This document shows positions 1 to 11,180 of a DNA stretch of 64,000 nucleotides, piece by piece. This stretch comes from Silene conica (Eukaryota; Streptophyta; Magnoliopsida; Caryophyllales; Caryophyllaceae). The position numbers and the translations under genes are program-made. The stretch lies in the NCBI GenBank assembly GCA_029255685.2, contig CM055312.2:14470649-14534648 (forward strand), read 5' to 3'. Below the pieces are notes generated by a model, which was given only the letters and a program-made list of their open reading frames with translations, was not told the origin of the DNA and searched no databases. Positions within the stretch are counted from its first letter, which is position 1. Every line of letters starts with the position of its first letter.

Positions 1-661
1 ACAGAAACAATGCCTGATCCATACTTGACTATAAAGGCCATGGCTTGTGCAGTTGCCATTGATGCTGCCATCACTAGGTTTCCTTCATCTCCATTTTCAT
101 CGTCTACAACAATCACAAACTGTCCGTCCATATAACAGATTACCAACTGTTATGATAGAATCAGGAAGGTGTTGCTGGAATAAAAGAGTAGATTGTCATA
201 CAAAGTTAAGTACCTTTCCTTGTTTTAAAGTGACAAGAGCTTGGTCAATGGAAGAATAACCTTTGGTAGGGCAATCAGGGTCACCTTGAGCATCACTTAC
301 AAAAAAATCAACAGTTTCGGGTGTAATTTGAGCATTCAATGTTTTTAAAGGCACGCTCTTTAGTGACCAGCCATTTTGATTCGAGGAAACCTCATCGTCA
401 TCATGTAAGTCTGCGTCTGCGTCTCCAAAACTACGTGCACAACAACTCAAGTTGCAGCACCATTGTTTATGATGGACTAACAATGATGATTTACTAATAC
501 TAGTAGTAGGCGTGCTGAAAATCAAATATAACATGAATTAGACGACACTTATATTGTGTTACAAAGTTAAAAGAAAGAGGAGGAAAGAAGTAATGTGAAA
601 CGTACCGTAAGCGAAAGGAGAGTGGGGGGAAAGTAGGAGGAGTGCAAGGAATGGAGCCCAT
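1..661 (-). CDS. RIBA3-like riboflavin biosynthesis protein (DHBP synthase family), 5' part
   Basis: The family makes 3,4-dihydroxy-2-butanone 4-phosphate for riboflavin in plastids. Three minus-strand exons join in frame: 606-661 (ATG at 659-661), 214-514 and 1-119. The introns are 515-605 (GTACGT...TTTTCAG) and 120-213 (GTACTT...ACAG). Exon lengths of 56 and 301 nt give 119 whole codons before exon 3. The N-terminus (MGSIPCTPPTFPPLSFRLR, then Ser/Thr-rich) looks like a plastid transit peptide. The enzyme domain starts near PTKGYSSIDQALVTLKQGK and continues in exon 3 as FVIVVDDENGDEGNLVMAAS and YGSGIVS. The acidic loop DENGDEGN replaces the DEDRENEGD of bifunctional RIBA enzymes, which from memory is the RIBA3-type loop. 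RIBA2 remains possible. The gene runs off the left edge, so the lyase C-terminus and the GTP cyclohydrolase-like half are not visible. Gene structure is seen directly; the paralogue call is inference. Confidence 0.82.
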
Positions 662-2171
662 TTGGGTTCAGAGACTCAGAGTTAACAGCCAATAGGAGAT
701 CCAAAGTACAACTGCATTTGGATTTTGCAGACAGATTATTGTATGTATAGCTTTGGACCAAAACTAATGGGAACCTCTAGTTTTGGATTGGGGTTAATGG
801 GGTATGTACATCTACAATCTACATCTTATTATCTTTGCGGTTGCCGAGCATTGTGTGGATACAAGGCACTCAAATTAGAAGACCTTTAGGATTGTACTCC
901 TATATATACGGTTTCCGAAAAAAAAAAACTAGGTAAGATATATACTTGTATATATATACAGTTTCCAAAAAATATTGATATTTTCAGGTGCAAGAGTCTG
1001 CATCCATTTTTGTAACTTTCTTTTGTTGGAGTATAGTTGAAGTGAGTTGCTTACGCGCCGTTAAATCGCTCTCGTTAATCTCACCGATAAATTCAATGTC
1101 TACTACTTTCTGAACATAGGGGTTCTTTTTGTATTCCAAACTCTGAAATTGTAGTGTAAGCCTGTAAGGCCACCATATGACTAAAGTCTAAAACTGTAGA
1201 TGGTCAGTCTTCCCCCAATAATGGTTGATCTATAAGGTCATGTCACTGCAAGGATATTTGATGCCTTAAGTAGTAGAAGCTTGGTTTTATTATAATCGTG
1301 TCCGTAGGGATCTGTAACATACGTAATCACGCCAACGCGTGGAATCAGTACTAGAACTCTTGAAGTCTAGATGGAAGGACAGATTTATTCAGTTAGAAAA
1401 CCTATGTTGTTGGTACATCACAAGAGGTTGTTAATTTCGACGTCCTATAAAACATTCGTTTTATAATGTTGAAAGTCTCACTTTTAGATGTCTGTAGGCA
1501 ACCTCCCTGTACACTGTTTTTCGAAGTTTATCTCCTTGTTCTCAACCTGATGTAAATAAGCCATCAAGTTCCTGGTTGTTTCGATATGTTGAGATGGAGG
1601 GAACATGGTGAAAGAGTCAAACATTGATTCTCCATTTATTAGAGAATATTCATGCATTTTTTCCTGCAATTATTCGTGGGTGAATATTAGATGTTATTGT
1701 ACGTTTGTAGGCGTCGATACTGGCATATAGCATAACACTCTTGACTGAAAACAGAATGGAAGTTATGTTTCTACATTATATATGAATGATGTTTCACCAA
1801 CCATTAATCTGACAGTTCTGACTGCACTTAATTTTTGTTGATTTACCCTTGCTTGTTTAAGCTTCTGTATCATTGATCATTTTCCGTTCATGTATGTGTC
1901 AGGCATTAGTTGTATGGATTTCGATGAGAAATACCTTATGACCTGCTGCCATGCCCATGCATTCTGCAGCCTTTTTTTGAATTCTTTTGAGAAACTTTGT
2001 AATATTTTGTTATAGTTTGTACAATGAGGTTTAGGTTGATGATTGCTGGATGATTTGGTAACAAATACACCACAACCACAACTCCACAAGTTGAATGAAT
2101 GGAACAACTGCTCCACAGTCCAACCCCATCAACTCCATCTTCTTATTATTCAATTTCATCCCCTTTTTACT
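662..2171. other. Intergenic region between the RIBA3-like and dirigent genes
   Basis: This AT-rich spacer separates two divergent genes, so it should hold both promoters. A poly-A run lies near 920-930, with a 'tatatata' stretch near 950. I see no coding region with family resemblance, no RNA gene and no clear transposon end. Short open frames here lack recognisable motifs. Confidence 0.6.
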
Positions 2172-2180
2172 TATATAAAT
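2172..2180 (+). promoter_or_regulatory. TATA box of the dirigent gene
   Basis: TATATAAAT lies about 107 bp upstream of the dirigent ATG in an otherwise non-coding stretch. Transcription would be expected to start about 30 bp downstream, near 2205, giving a 5' UTR of about 80 nt. The match to the plant TATA consensus is direct; its use is inferred. Confidence 0.6.
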
Positions 2181-2286
2181 ATACTAAAATGGCATGCAAC
2201 ATTATCCATCACCTAATTACTAGACCAACTCTAATAAATAAACTAACATTCTCTCTTCACTTCTACGCAATATCTACAAATCACCA

Positions 2287-3315
2287 ATGGCTTCCTCCTT
2301 CAAAAATCAATTCTTTTGTATTACCTTAGCCCTACTCATTGCCTTCGCCGCCTCTGCTCGACTCCTCGACCAGACACTCGCTGATGACTCAGACACCCCC
2401 GATGCTGATTCCACTGTTGTCTCAGGAGGCGGGGCCTCTTCCTCTGGAGGTGCAGCCACTACTGTCTCTGCTGCTGGGGCTGCAGGTACATCGACTACTG
2501 TCTCTGGAGGCGGGACTGCAGGTACATCGACTGTCTCTGGTGTTGGAGCCGCAGGAGGAGCTACTGTTTCTGGTGGTGGGGCCACTGAAGGGGTTCCTGA
2601 TGGCATGGTACCAAAGGGGGAACACCCTGCATTGACCTTTTTCATGCATGACATCCTAGGTGGGAGCAACCCTTCCGCCAAAGCTATAACCGGCATTGTC
2701 ACCAACCCTGCAGTCAACGGTCAGGTGCCTTTTGCTAAGCCCAACGGGGCTGTCCTCCCCACGAGTAATGGCCTCCCTCAGAACAATGCCAACAACGGGA
2801 TTATCAACAACAACAACGTCCCATTCCTTACAGGGCTTGGTGGGGTTAACCAGAATGTGATGCAGAACAACGGCAACAACAACAACAACAACAATTTTGT
2901 AGGAGGGAACGGATTCCCTGTCATGAATGGAGCCCAGCTGTCAGCACAGAGCAGCCTACAGCAGCTAATGTTTGGAACCATGATAGCCATAGATGATGAG
3001 CTGACAGAGAGCCATGACCTTGGGTCGGGCATGGTAGGGCGAGCTCAAGGGTACTATGTGTACAGCTCAGTTGATGGAAAGACCCAGTCCATGGCTATCA
3101 CTGCTATGTTCCAAGAAGGCGGATATGTTGACAGCATCAACTTCTTTGGGGTCCATCAGACTTCCGTGTCTGAATCTTTAATTGCGGTTATGGGTGGGAC
3201 GGGGAAGTACGTGAATGCCAAGGGATGTGCACTCCTCAAAACGCTTACGGGTGCTCAACAGCAGACAGATGGGTTGGAGACGGTGCTCCAATTCAATGTC
3301 TTTCTTACCGAGTAG
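2287..3315 (+). CDS. Dirigent protein, ESB1/DIR10-like (DIR-e type), secreted
   Basis: A complete single-exon gene of 342 residues. Residues 1-24 form a signal peptide (hydrophobic ITLALLIAFAASA, cleavage likely after ASA), so the product should enter the cell wall. Residues 44-102 are Gly/Ala/Ser/Thr/Val-rich and repetitive; at DNA level GCAGGTACATCGACT occurs twice near 2482-2530. The dirigent domain starts near residue 113 (HPALTFFMHDILGG). It is interrupted by an Asn-rich linker at 166-209, partly an AAC repeat, and resumes from about residue 218 with FGTMIAIDDELTE, DLGSGMVGRAQGYYV, MFQEGGYVDS and VMGGTGKYVNAKG. This layout matches the DIR-e group (ESB1/DIR10, DIR9, DIR16, DIR18, DIR24, DIR25), which guides lignin placement in the Casparian strip. 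ESB1 itself is longer. The family call is firm; the exact orthologue and root expression are inference. Confidence 0.93.
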   Translation: MASSFKNQFFCITLALLIAFAASARLLDQTLADDSDTPDADSTVVSGGGASSSGGAATTVSAAGAAGTSTTVSGGGTAGTSTVSGVGAAGGATVSGGGATEGVPDGMVPKGEHPALTFFMHDILGGSNPSAKAITGIVTNPAVNGQVPFAKPNGAVLPTSNGLPQNNANNGIINNNNVPFLTGLGGVNQNVMQNNGNNNNNNNFVGGNGFPVMNGAQLSAQSSLQQLMFGTMIAIDDELTESHDLGSGMVGRAQGYYVYSSVDGKTQSMAITAMFQEGGYVDSINFFGVHQTSVSESLIAVMGGTGKYVNAKGCALLKTLTGAQQQTDGLETVLQFNVFLTE

Positions 3316-4231
3316 TGTGGTCATATGATTATCTCATATACTCCGTTTGATACATGTGTAATTGATTTTGTCAATTATGATTGCATTGTAAAATCTATGT
3401 TTGTAACAAAGAAATGTGTGTACTATATGAACAGCTTATTCTAAACAGCCTCCTTCATTATTACTGTATTGATTACGAGTTTACTTACCTTAATCTCGTG
3501 TTACGATTAGAACTTGAAACGGGCCACGATTGCAGTAGATGTGTACTACTGTACTCTAACAATTAACATGGTCTTATAAGTTATAATAACTACACTTGCT
3601 TCTATCTAAATAAGAGTTGTCTATGATAATTCACTCCAATATAAATGGAGTAAGATTCGAGACTGCAGTAGATGTGTACTACTGTATTGATTACGAGTTG
3701 TCTAGGACGAAATTTGTGCCCGGGCCGATTTTTATTTTATCGATATATACTTAATTATTACGGCACACCAATATATCAACGTTTTTTTATATATAATAAG
3801 ATTTTTAAGAGAGTATAAAACATACTTATAGAATTATTGAGTTAGATATTGCTTTTTTTTTTTAACAAATTTACTCGATATTTATAAAACACTCTTTCAC
3901 GGGGTTGTTCAATTCAATTTTTGTAGAGAATGATCAATTAAGTTGTTAAATATGCTAATAACGGATGTGATGTATAGGTAGATGATTTAATAAAAATAAA
4001 TAAATAAGTCGATATATAATAAGATAAAAGTTTGTATTTTCAAATAAATTAAGTGATAAAGTTTGCAATTTATTAATGGAAAAGATAAGTTTGCAATTTT
4101 GCATTGATCAAGTTTCAGAGATACTCTATCTTCAAATAATAATATTAATTATTTATTGATTTTTATATGACTTGAACGACTTCAACTATGACTGGAAACC
4201 CAGAAGAATGGTTCAATGTGTAATTTTTCAG
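3316..4231. other. AT-rich intergenic region with a small local duplication
   Basis: The first 150-250 bp are presumably the dirigent 3' UTR, but I see no canonical AATAAA close by. The string TGCAGTAGATGTGTACTACT occurs near 3531 and again near 3664, and CTGTATTGATTACGAGTT occurs near 3465 and 3683, so a segment was duplicated locally. The remainder (about 3740-4160) is very AT-rich, with no gene recognised. Confidence 0.5.
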
Positions 4232-4345
4232 AGTTTAAGCTTTCTATACATACTGGCACGCATGTTGATACCCCCGCTCATTTCTATGATGAATATTTTG
4301 ATGCTGGTTTTGATGCTGATACCCTTGATCTTCATGTCCTTAACG
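4232..4345 (+). pseudogene. Isolated exon of a cyclase / kynurenine-formamidase-like gene
   Basis: About 38 codons read FKLSIHTGTHVDTPAHFYDE then YFDAGFDADTLDLHVLNG. This is the HxGTHxD metal-binding signature of the plant cyclase family (PF04199, Arabidopsis CYCLASE-like). The stretch has plausible exon edges: TTTTTCAG before 4232 and AACG|GTAATT after 4345. I could not find the preceding exon (start of the protein) or following exons (the usual continuation with the second half of the fold) within the next kilobase. It is therefore most likely a gene fragment or decayed copy, although a long intron cannot be excluded. The motif is seen directly; pseudogene status is inferred. Confidence 0.65.
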
Positions 4346-5535
4346 GTAATTCTAATCTCGTCTTTCAACTATTTACTTATTTTAACAGAGTAGTGTGATT
4401 TAACTGCGGTCTGCGGCAATTACTCTTACTCAATTTTTAGATACTTCACCAGAGGCCAGGTCTATGAAGTATAAATATCAAGCGAGTACATCATCAAATT
4501 AACACATAAAACCAAATATACAATTAACATATTCTTTTTTATTTTTGGTTTATTTTTTATTAACTTCGATCTAACTGTGATTGTGTATTGTGTATTATTT
4601 GTATTATTCATAGTGTGTTTGTTAGCTGCTTTACGATCATATATTGTCTCATAATCTTAATATGCATATACTGATATACTCCGTATTTTTTTTCTAAAGT
4701 ACTAATTCTGTAATTTTGTTTGTAATTTCAGTTAATATTGGCGGCATAATAGGGTCATTCAATCATAACGAAATAATTTTTCAAATAGTTCACCGAAAAA
4801 GGTATAAGTTTGATAATTGGCATTGTTTTTACCACGTTAAGAATTATAAAGCTAATTTTGAGCTAAAATTTCTTTCATCCCATTCATTGCTTATTCTTTT
4901 TATTTTCGGTAGGGAATATTTAATCAAAGTATATATTTTTGGTTGATCTTAAGTCGATTAGACACCCTAAAACGAAATAGCTAGGTAAACAAATTAAAGG
5001 AGCAGAACAGAGACTCGAAGAGAATAACTTCCATTCACATTCGGGTATATATATATATATATATATGCATGTGTGTGTCAGTCTTTAATCGTGTTTACAG
5101 GTCGAATGCATTTAAGACATCAAATTACAAAAGGTCATTAATATCCTTTTCTAGAGCTGAAAGAGAATTTATATGTTAGAACCCAAAAGAAAATTACAAA
5201 ATCTCGATGAAAACGGGTAATTCCCTTTCACAATATGCAAGTGACAATGTCCATAGAGTGTTCCATTCCCCTCACTTGTCCTAGAATACTCCTACTATTT
5301 GCCTTTTTGTGAGTGGGGCATTATCGTCTTTAACTTGTGACGAATAGTGTCCGTTACAAAAAAAACGTTTTCAAAAAAATTGTACTCCATAAATCTTTGG
5401 CGAATTCTGACGGAAGATATAATATGATTGATACTTCGTAGTACATATGGAAATATGGAACATATGTAATACTAGATAGATATGAGATAATTTAGATAAT
5501 AGTTAATACGAATAATCACTATTTGTATAACAAAA
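4346..5535. other. AT-rich spacer with an AT microsatellite
   Basis: No gene is recognised. A (TA)n run of about 20 bp lies near 5046-5066, followed by a short TG-rich piece. 'tactccgtat', common in Caryophyllales spacers, occurs near 4677. No transposon end was identified. Confidence 0.5.
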
Positions 5536-5552
5536 GCTGGAATAGCTCAGTT

Positions 5553-5585
<33 letters not shown>

Positions 5586-5609
5586 GAGGTTCAACCCCTC
5601 TTTCTAGCG
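5536..5609 (+). tRNA. tRNA-Asn (anticodon GTT)
   Basis: This 74-nt sequence folds as a standard cloverleaf. The acceptor stem GCTGGAA pairs with TTCTAGC (one G-T). The anticodon stem TGTGG/CCACA encloses loop CTGTTAA, with GTT at 5570-5572. The T arm GGAGG/CCTCT holds loop TTCAACC. The A box TAGCTCAGTTGG and B box GGTTCAACC fit the Pol III promoter. A CAA lies 3-5 bp upstream, as is usual for plant nuclear tRNA genes. CCA is not encoded, as expected. There is no TTTT run directly after the gene (only TTT near 5611), so termination may be leaky or lie further on. The gene looks nuclear and intact. Confidence 0.93.
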
Positions 5610-7147
5610 ATTTAACCAAGTGGTATTAGTTCAGTGGTAACTGAGTTTAATCAGGCGATGACCACTGCAGCCCTTGCAGGGATGGCTTATACCCCCATCT
5701 CATTTGTAAATTTTAGTGTATCTTTTTAGATTATAGGTGACAATTGTTTTATTAGTTAGTCGTGTTCTTTTCTACCATACTTTATCAATTTTAAATTTAT
5801 AACGAATAATATCATCTTAAATAAAAATTTTTAATGAAAATATATTTAGAGATGACAAACGAATATGTAAAATTTGTTTTATATTGAGGAAGATAATATT
5901 TTACCCACCGAGTAAATTATACAATCAGTTGTATACAATTCGAACTACATATTTTAAGTTTTGTCATAGAAATTTCGAACTCAGTTGTAAATTAAAGAAT
6001 ATGAGTTATATTGTAAAGTTTATGAACTCCAACATGGTTGTACGATATTCTTATACATCTGATTTCGCCGATAGTGTTTGTGTATTTTATCTCATCGTAG
6101 TCGTATGCAAATACAATACTAATGGAGTGGAGTTTATCAAGCCTAATCAAAATATCATCTTATTATACGTAGGCTTAATTAATTGAAATTATAAGATAAT
6201 TTATTGAAGAAAAACAAGAGGGAAAATTGTGTAAACGATATACAGAGTTATCCTAGTGTATACGTTAACGCTCCGACTCTTTCACCATTGACATCTCTAA
6301 ATATATTTCGACATGCTTCTCATCTAGCATTACTCGTGAGTCGTGAGCACCGACACTTCAATTCAAGAGACTTTAAAAGGCAAAGACATTATTGATTAAT
6401 AATTTCAAATGACCTTTAACAAAGCTTAGTCATTTCTCCCTTATTAAAAGGGGTCGGGTTGTTCAAACTCTTTCACTTTGTTTTTTAGTTAGGGCTAAGT
6501 CTGACGAGAATAATATTCTGCCATAAGCAATTCATTTAATGAGAAGGATTATTTCGTATAATGTACCGTATGATAATTTAACTCTTCCGAATCATTAAGA
6601 AAATTAACCAACTTACTATTTTAAATTATTGAGTTTATAAATTGATATTATTATAATCACATTATTTGTTATAGGCCCAGTATTTTTGAACTTAAATCGC
6701 TTTTTTTAAATTAAATTTAGCTCTTATAAGTGTAATTTAAAAAAGTTAATCTTCTATTAATTTAGTTCAGCTCCTATATGTTATGTTCGGCTCTTATAAA
6801 TTCAATTCAGAAAAATTAAACTTAATCCATACAAATTTTCCTATAAATTAAGCATATGTCTCACTTTAGATGGCTTACTTCATCTAAAACGATAATTAGT
6901 GTTAGTTCAATTCAGCTCCTATAAGTTCGGTTTAATATATAGTTTACCTCATTTCCTATGAGTTCAATTCAACTCTTATAAGTTCACTTCAGAAAAGTTA
7001 AGCTCATCTAATTTCATAGCAAAATTAAGTTCAAAAAAACATGAATCTAATGGTCCTAATGTGTAATGAAAAACAACCATTATAATTAGGAATAAACTTT
7101 AACATTTTACAATTATTACGTTCTATATTATAGAACATTACAAATAG
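5610..7147. other. AT-rich non-coding region, possibly the body of a Helitron
   Basis: The region has no recognisable gene. From about 6690 to 7010 it repeats the phrase 'agctcctataagttcaattcag' in degraded form many times. Because a Helitron-like 3' end follows at 7148-7178, some of this may be the body of a non-autonomous Helitron. I could not fix a 5' TC start. Confidence 0.4.
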
Positions 7148-7178
7148 GCCCGTGCATTGCACGGGCATTAAATCTAGT
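7148..7178 (+). mobile_element. Helitron-like 3' end
   Basis: The near-perfect palindrome GCCCGTGCATTGCACGGGC (7148-7166) is followed after 7 bases by CTAGT (7174-7178), and the next base is T. A hairpin about 10 bp before a CTRRT end, with insertion before T, is the Helitron 3' signature. The element would extend to lower coordinates. It carries no visible Rep/helicase, so it would be non-autonomous. Confidence 0.6.
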
Positions 7179-7339
7179 TACTTGTTATAGTAGACATGTC
7201 TTTGTCGTCATCTAAAGTAAGGACTTTTAGACATCCTTATTTGTAACTCGGGAGATAGCAACGTACAACGATTGTCCATGGGTGAAGACTGGTCTAGAAA
7301 GATAAAGATATTATAAAATATCGTTCATTGTCAATTAAG
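7179..7339. other. Unassigned spacer between Helitron end and M1 LTR
   Basis: This short stretch is not alignable by eye to the M2 LTR, whose similarity to this region starts near 7340. It may be a decayed LTR end or old flanking DNA. Confidence 0.35.
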
Positions 7340-7961
7340 CATAAAATGGACCTTATTTTATAATTTTGTCAATTACACAATTGTATGTTATGTGACATAC
7401 AATATGTCACAATGTTATAAAATACAATTGTTTTAATTTAAAACATATATATTTATCAAATAAATATTATTTATAAATTAAATAAATCGCATTTATCAAG
7501 TTGACAAGTAATTCGTAATTACTAATATATAAAATAGTCATTTATAATAATCGTCAATACGATCCACAACTTTTGTAATAATTATAACCCAATTCATTCT
7601 AATTACGATATTATAAAATATCGTTCATTGTTTAATAATTGACACGTTTCAATTATAAACATAAATCTTACAATAGATTTAACCTCTGATTTCTCGATAT
7701 ACGAGTTTAAGGAATATGATCAACTCGTATCATTATACATTTGATCATTTTATCAATTAAGGGAATTGTCCTATAGGTGTGACCTAAAGGGATCAACTGA
7801 CCACCACCGTCATACGACAGTAATGTCAAACTCTAGCTAGCCAATTATTACCGATTAATGTTGGTCAGTCGACTAATATAATTTCGTATCATCCCTTGCG
7901 CATTCTCGTCATGAGATTTAATTATGTGATCGCACCATTGTTGAGGACATATTTCCCAACA
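7340..7961 (-). repeat. M1 3' LTR, partial
   Basis: It is similar to the M2 LTR (56498-57728) from about 7340 to 7961, including the shared run 'ctataggtgtgacctaaagg' near 7770 and the end TGTTGGGAAATATGTCC on the minus strand. A GGACAAGTGGGAGAT purine tract borders it at 7962, fixing the orientation. Confidence 0.75.
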
Positions 7962-10479
7962 ATCTCCCACTTGTCCTCGACAAGTGTGCGTCACCAATTC
8001 TCTTGTCCTATTACAATCTCCCACTCAATGCAAGGTGTCTCTCTGAGGTCGTACTTGCATTTGATCATATCATGAGTAGTTTCCTCGATATGGAGAATAA
8101 CTGTTTGACCGGAATTATCTACCATAGATACATTCTAAGCGTGGCCACGCATTTTTCAGTTAACTTCTCCTCGAGTGGCCTTGAGATTTGAACAACCCTG
8201 ACAAGGGGTGGACAATTTCTATCGTACTACTCCCTTTAGCTAGCCACAGTCAGTCACAACCCAAAGCAATCCCATTTGACTCCAGTTACGAAAAGTCGTA
8301 GAGAATGGATCAAGGTTGTGTCAAAACTGCACCATCTTGGGAGAGTAGTCTTTAGTCTAAGAATTGACTCGTAAGAATACTATAGCAGCTCTTGCCACGA
8401 CCCGGCTATCATAAAATTTCCAGAACTCTATAAGCGGTCACTTTGCCCGACAGAGTGTCTCTTGCAGTCTGTCTATATGATCGACTAGTCATCACATATG
8501 ACTCTATGGCACTTGAACTTGCCATCAGTCGCCTCACATTCTAGTCGCTTAGAGATGTCACCTCATGTAAGCGGCCAGGGGCTATACTAAGTCAATCCAG
8601 TTCACTTTATGGGGTTCAAAGTTGTCTCTTACAACCCATTTGGATTTTGACAAAATATCTTTTATTGTGAGTTAATCATAACTCAAATGACATTGTCCTG
8701 CAAAAACAGTCAACACTATTTCATTGCATTTGATGCACGATCATTAATTTGTATTAGTGTTTTGCGAATAAACTTTTCATTCATGATTCCAAAACTTACA
8801 AATTTTGGTCTCCTTCTAACTCATATTATCCCTCATAATATGATCTTATTTGAGTACATATCTAGAACTCCTTCTAGATTTTGAGTTTCCTTTCCTGAGG
8901 GAAGCTCCCACTGTTATCTTATAACCCGTGACGTATAGTCACTTATGTACTGAAATCTATATTGTAGTTATTTATGATTCCATCACTCCAACTAATTTTA
9001 AACATCTTGGCTATTTGATCAAGGCTTTTATTCATCAATATGAATAATATATCAAACCATTTTGATTTCTGATGGGCGACCTTTTATTATCAATATATTA
9101 AACCTTCCCATGGAGCTCCATCATCCTATGATATAAGGTATTTTGTTCATCTAGAATTGAGAACTTCTTATTCTTTACACTTTAAAGAATCACCATTCTC
9201 TCTAAATGGTACGTTCAATTTTCTAATGAATATTACTCCCACTAAAATCAACATTACTCGATTTATCATTTATTCTTAAATGAACCTTTGCATATTATAC
9301 TCTTGCTACCACTTGAGCTGACATCAATCGGTTATCACTTGAACTCTTCATTTCTCGTGATATTTCCTAATATCACTTTTCGATACAATAGATACTAACA
9401 TTGAGAGAACTGAGATGATATCTCCTCTATTATCTTATAATTTTGAAAATTTCATTTGTTAAGGAACCGTTTTCCTTCTGATTTCATATGGGGCTTCGTT
9501 TATCCTTTCTCTAAAACAATGAACATAAGGATTGTAACATCCCGTATTTTCGTAAAATCTAATTTAAGCGTTTTAAATTATTTTATGTAATAAAATAATA
9601 TTTTAATAATTTATTTCGAAAGATTTTAATTTAAAAGTAAGATCCGTCTTAAGAACCTCAAGTCCTTAAGACGAATACAAACTTGGCATTGTTTAAAGAT
9701 CCGACTTAAATAACCGTTCTTATAATCCGACCCGTTTCTTCATACGGAAAGGACAACTACTTAAACCCTTATAAACCCCCAATGTCGACATATTGCTTCC
9801 CCTTCAATTCATTTCCACTGTAAAACAAATTCATCCTAAAACCTCCATTGATACTTCCTTCCTTCAAGCTTTTCTTCATCATCCGTTCTTCAAATCGCAA
9901 AAGTAAGTACATTTTCGGAATCCTCGTTCAATTTCCAAGTCATCTATCACTTCGGTTTCTCGTTTCCTCCACTTCGAAAATTCAGCCTGTTTTCATAATT
10001 CCGTTTTTATGCTCTTAAACCGGTTTTCTTTGTTTTCAGGCGAAGGATTTGACAACCCGGACGTTGATAGCTTCATACTCGAGGAAGATCTTTAGCCGGA
10101 TAAGCTTGTGAGGTGACGATAATGAGAAACTCGGCCTTTATGTGTATATTAGCATATTTGTTGTGATTCTTGTGTGGTTTCTGTTTTTGTTGATATATAA
10201 TGATTCGAGGACTTAGTAACATGTTTAGGATGAGGTTATGGTGAAGAATTCATGCTTAAACTTGTTGTTATGTGATCTTATGTATATTTTCAGTTTTTCA
10301 CATTTTGCGACGGATACTCGATATATACATTTGAGGATTGTTATGGGACTTGATTGCTGGTAGATAAGTCGTATTTGATGATTAGGAATGTTGGGTATGC
10401 ATCATATGTAACGATATTGAAGTTTGTAGATCGAATTGTGGTAATTTGTTTTGGTCTGAAAATCACGATTTTGTGTACA

Positions 10480-10890
10480 GGCTCTCTGAGCCGGTCGACC
10501 AACCGGCCGCCGGTCGACCGGCTGAGAGCGCGTCTTTGCGTTTTTGAAAGTTTTGAGAAAAAGGGGCTTTGGACTGCCAGCCGGCCGACCGGCTGCCTGC
10601 CGACCGGCTGGTAGTCCCTTTGTGTTGTGTTTGTTCTGCGTAAACCATAGCTAGATGGGAGCCCAGCCGGCAGACCGGCCGCCTGCCAGCCGGATGGGAG
10701 TGCATATGGGGATGGATACGAATTTTAGTAAAAGCTAGGGAATGGGGTTCCCAGCCGGCCGACCGGCTGCCTGCCGACCGGCTGGGAGTCCTTTTTGGTG
10801 TTTCTTGGTTTTTGAAAAAGAGGTGTAGGCTGAGGGACCACCAGCCGGCCGACCGGCTGCCTGCCGACCGGCTGGGGACCCCTGAAGGCT
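10480..10890 (+). repeat. Five GC-rich dyad cassettes in the Tekay LTR
   Basis: Units lie near 10481, 10572, 10660, 10748 and 10838. Three contain AGCCGGCCGACCGGCTG followed by CCTG and CCGACCGGCTGG. The first is GAGCCGGTCGACC, then 11 bp, then GGTCGACCGGCTGAG. Several are flanked by further complementary bases that differ between units: GCTCTC/GAGAGC in the first and GGACT/AGTCC in the second. Confidence 0.8.
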
Positions 10891-11180
10891 TTTTAATGTT
10901 TTTCAATCGTAACTTTTGAATGGTTGATCGGTTGGGATTGAATTTCGTTTTGTATACCTGTGATATATATTTGAGGTACCCGGTATACGGGCAACACCAT
11001 ATTGGGTTCGGGAAAGGAGTGAGGATAGAGACCCCCCGGTCGGGTAACCGAAAGGGAAACCGGCTCTCCCTCGTCTCAGTTCCCGGGATCAATTAAGTGT
11101 TGATTAGAGGTTTAAGAAGTTAGAACTATAGGTTAGTTTCTACCTTTGGATGTTAGTGGTTATAATGGTTGTCGCGTGGT

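Noticed and set aside
2307-2717. A 136-residue antisense frame over the dirigent gene.
   Set aside because: It mirrors the low-complexity Gly/Ala/Val repeat of the sense gene and has no recognisable domain.
5615-5690. A possible second tRNA-like element after the tRNA-Asn gene ('agttcagtggtaactgag').
   Set aside because: No cloverleaf and no acceptable A and B boxes at the right spacing.
5884-6395. Open frames of 100 and 63 residues in the AT-rich spacer.
   Set aside because: Composition is that of AT-rich non-coding DNA, with no motif and no promoter-like context.
8003-9530. Small open frames in the M1 3' body.
   Set aside because: They lie in decayed transposon sequence; no conserved reading between M1 and M2.
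10463-11092. A 209-residue minus-strand open frame with repeated PSRSAGSRSAGW, present in both Tekay LTRs (also 26820-27449).
   Set aside because: It is the antisense reading of the GC-rich dyad cassettes; no family resemblance, no start context, and preservation is explained by the youth of the LTR pair.
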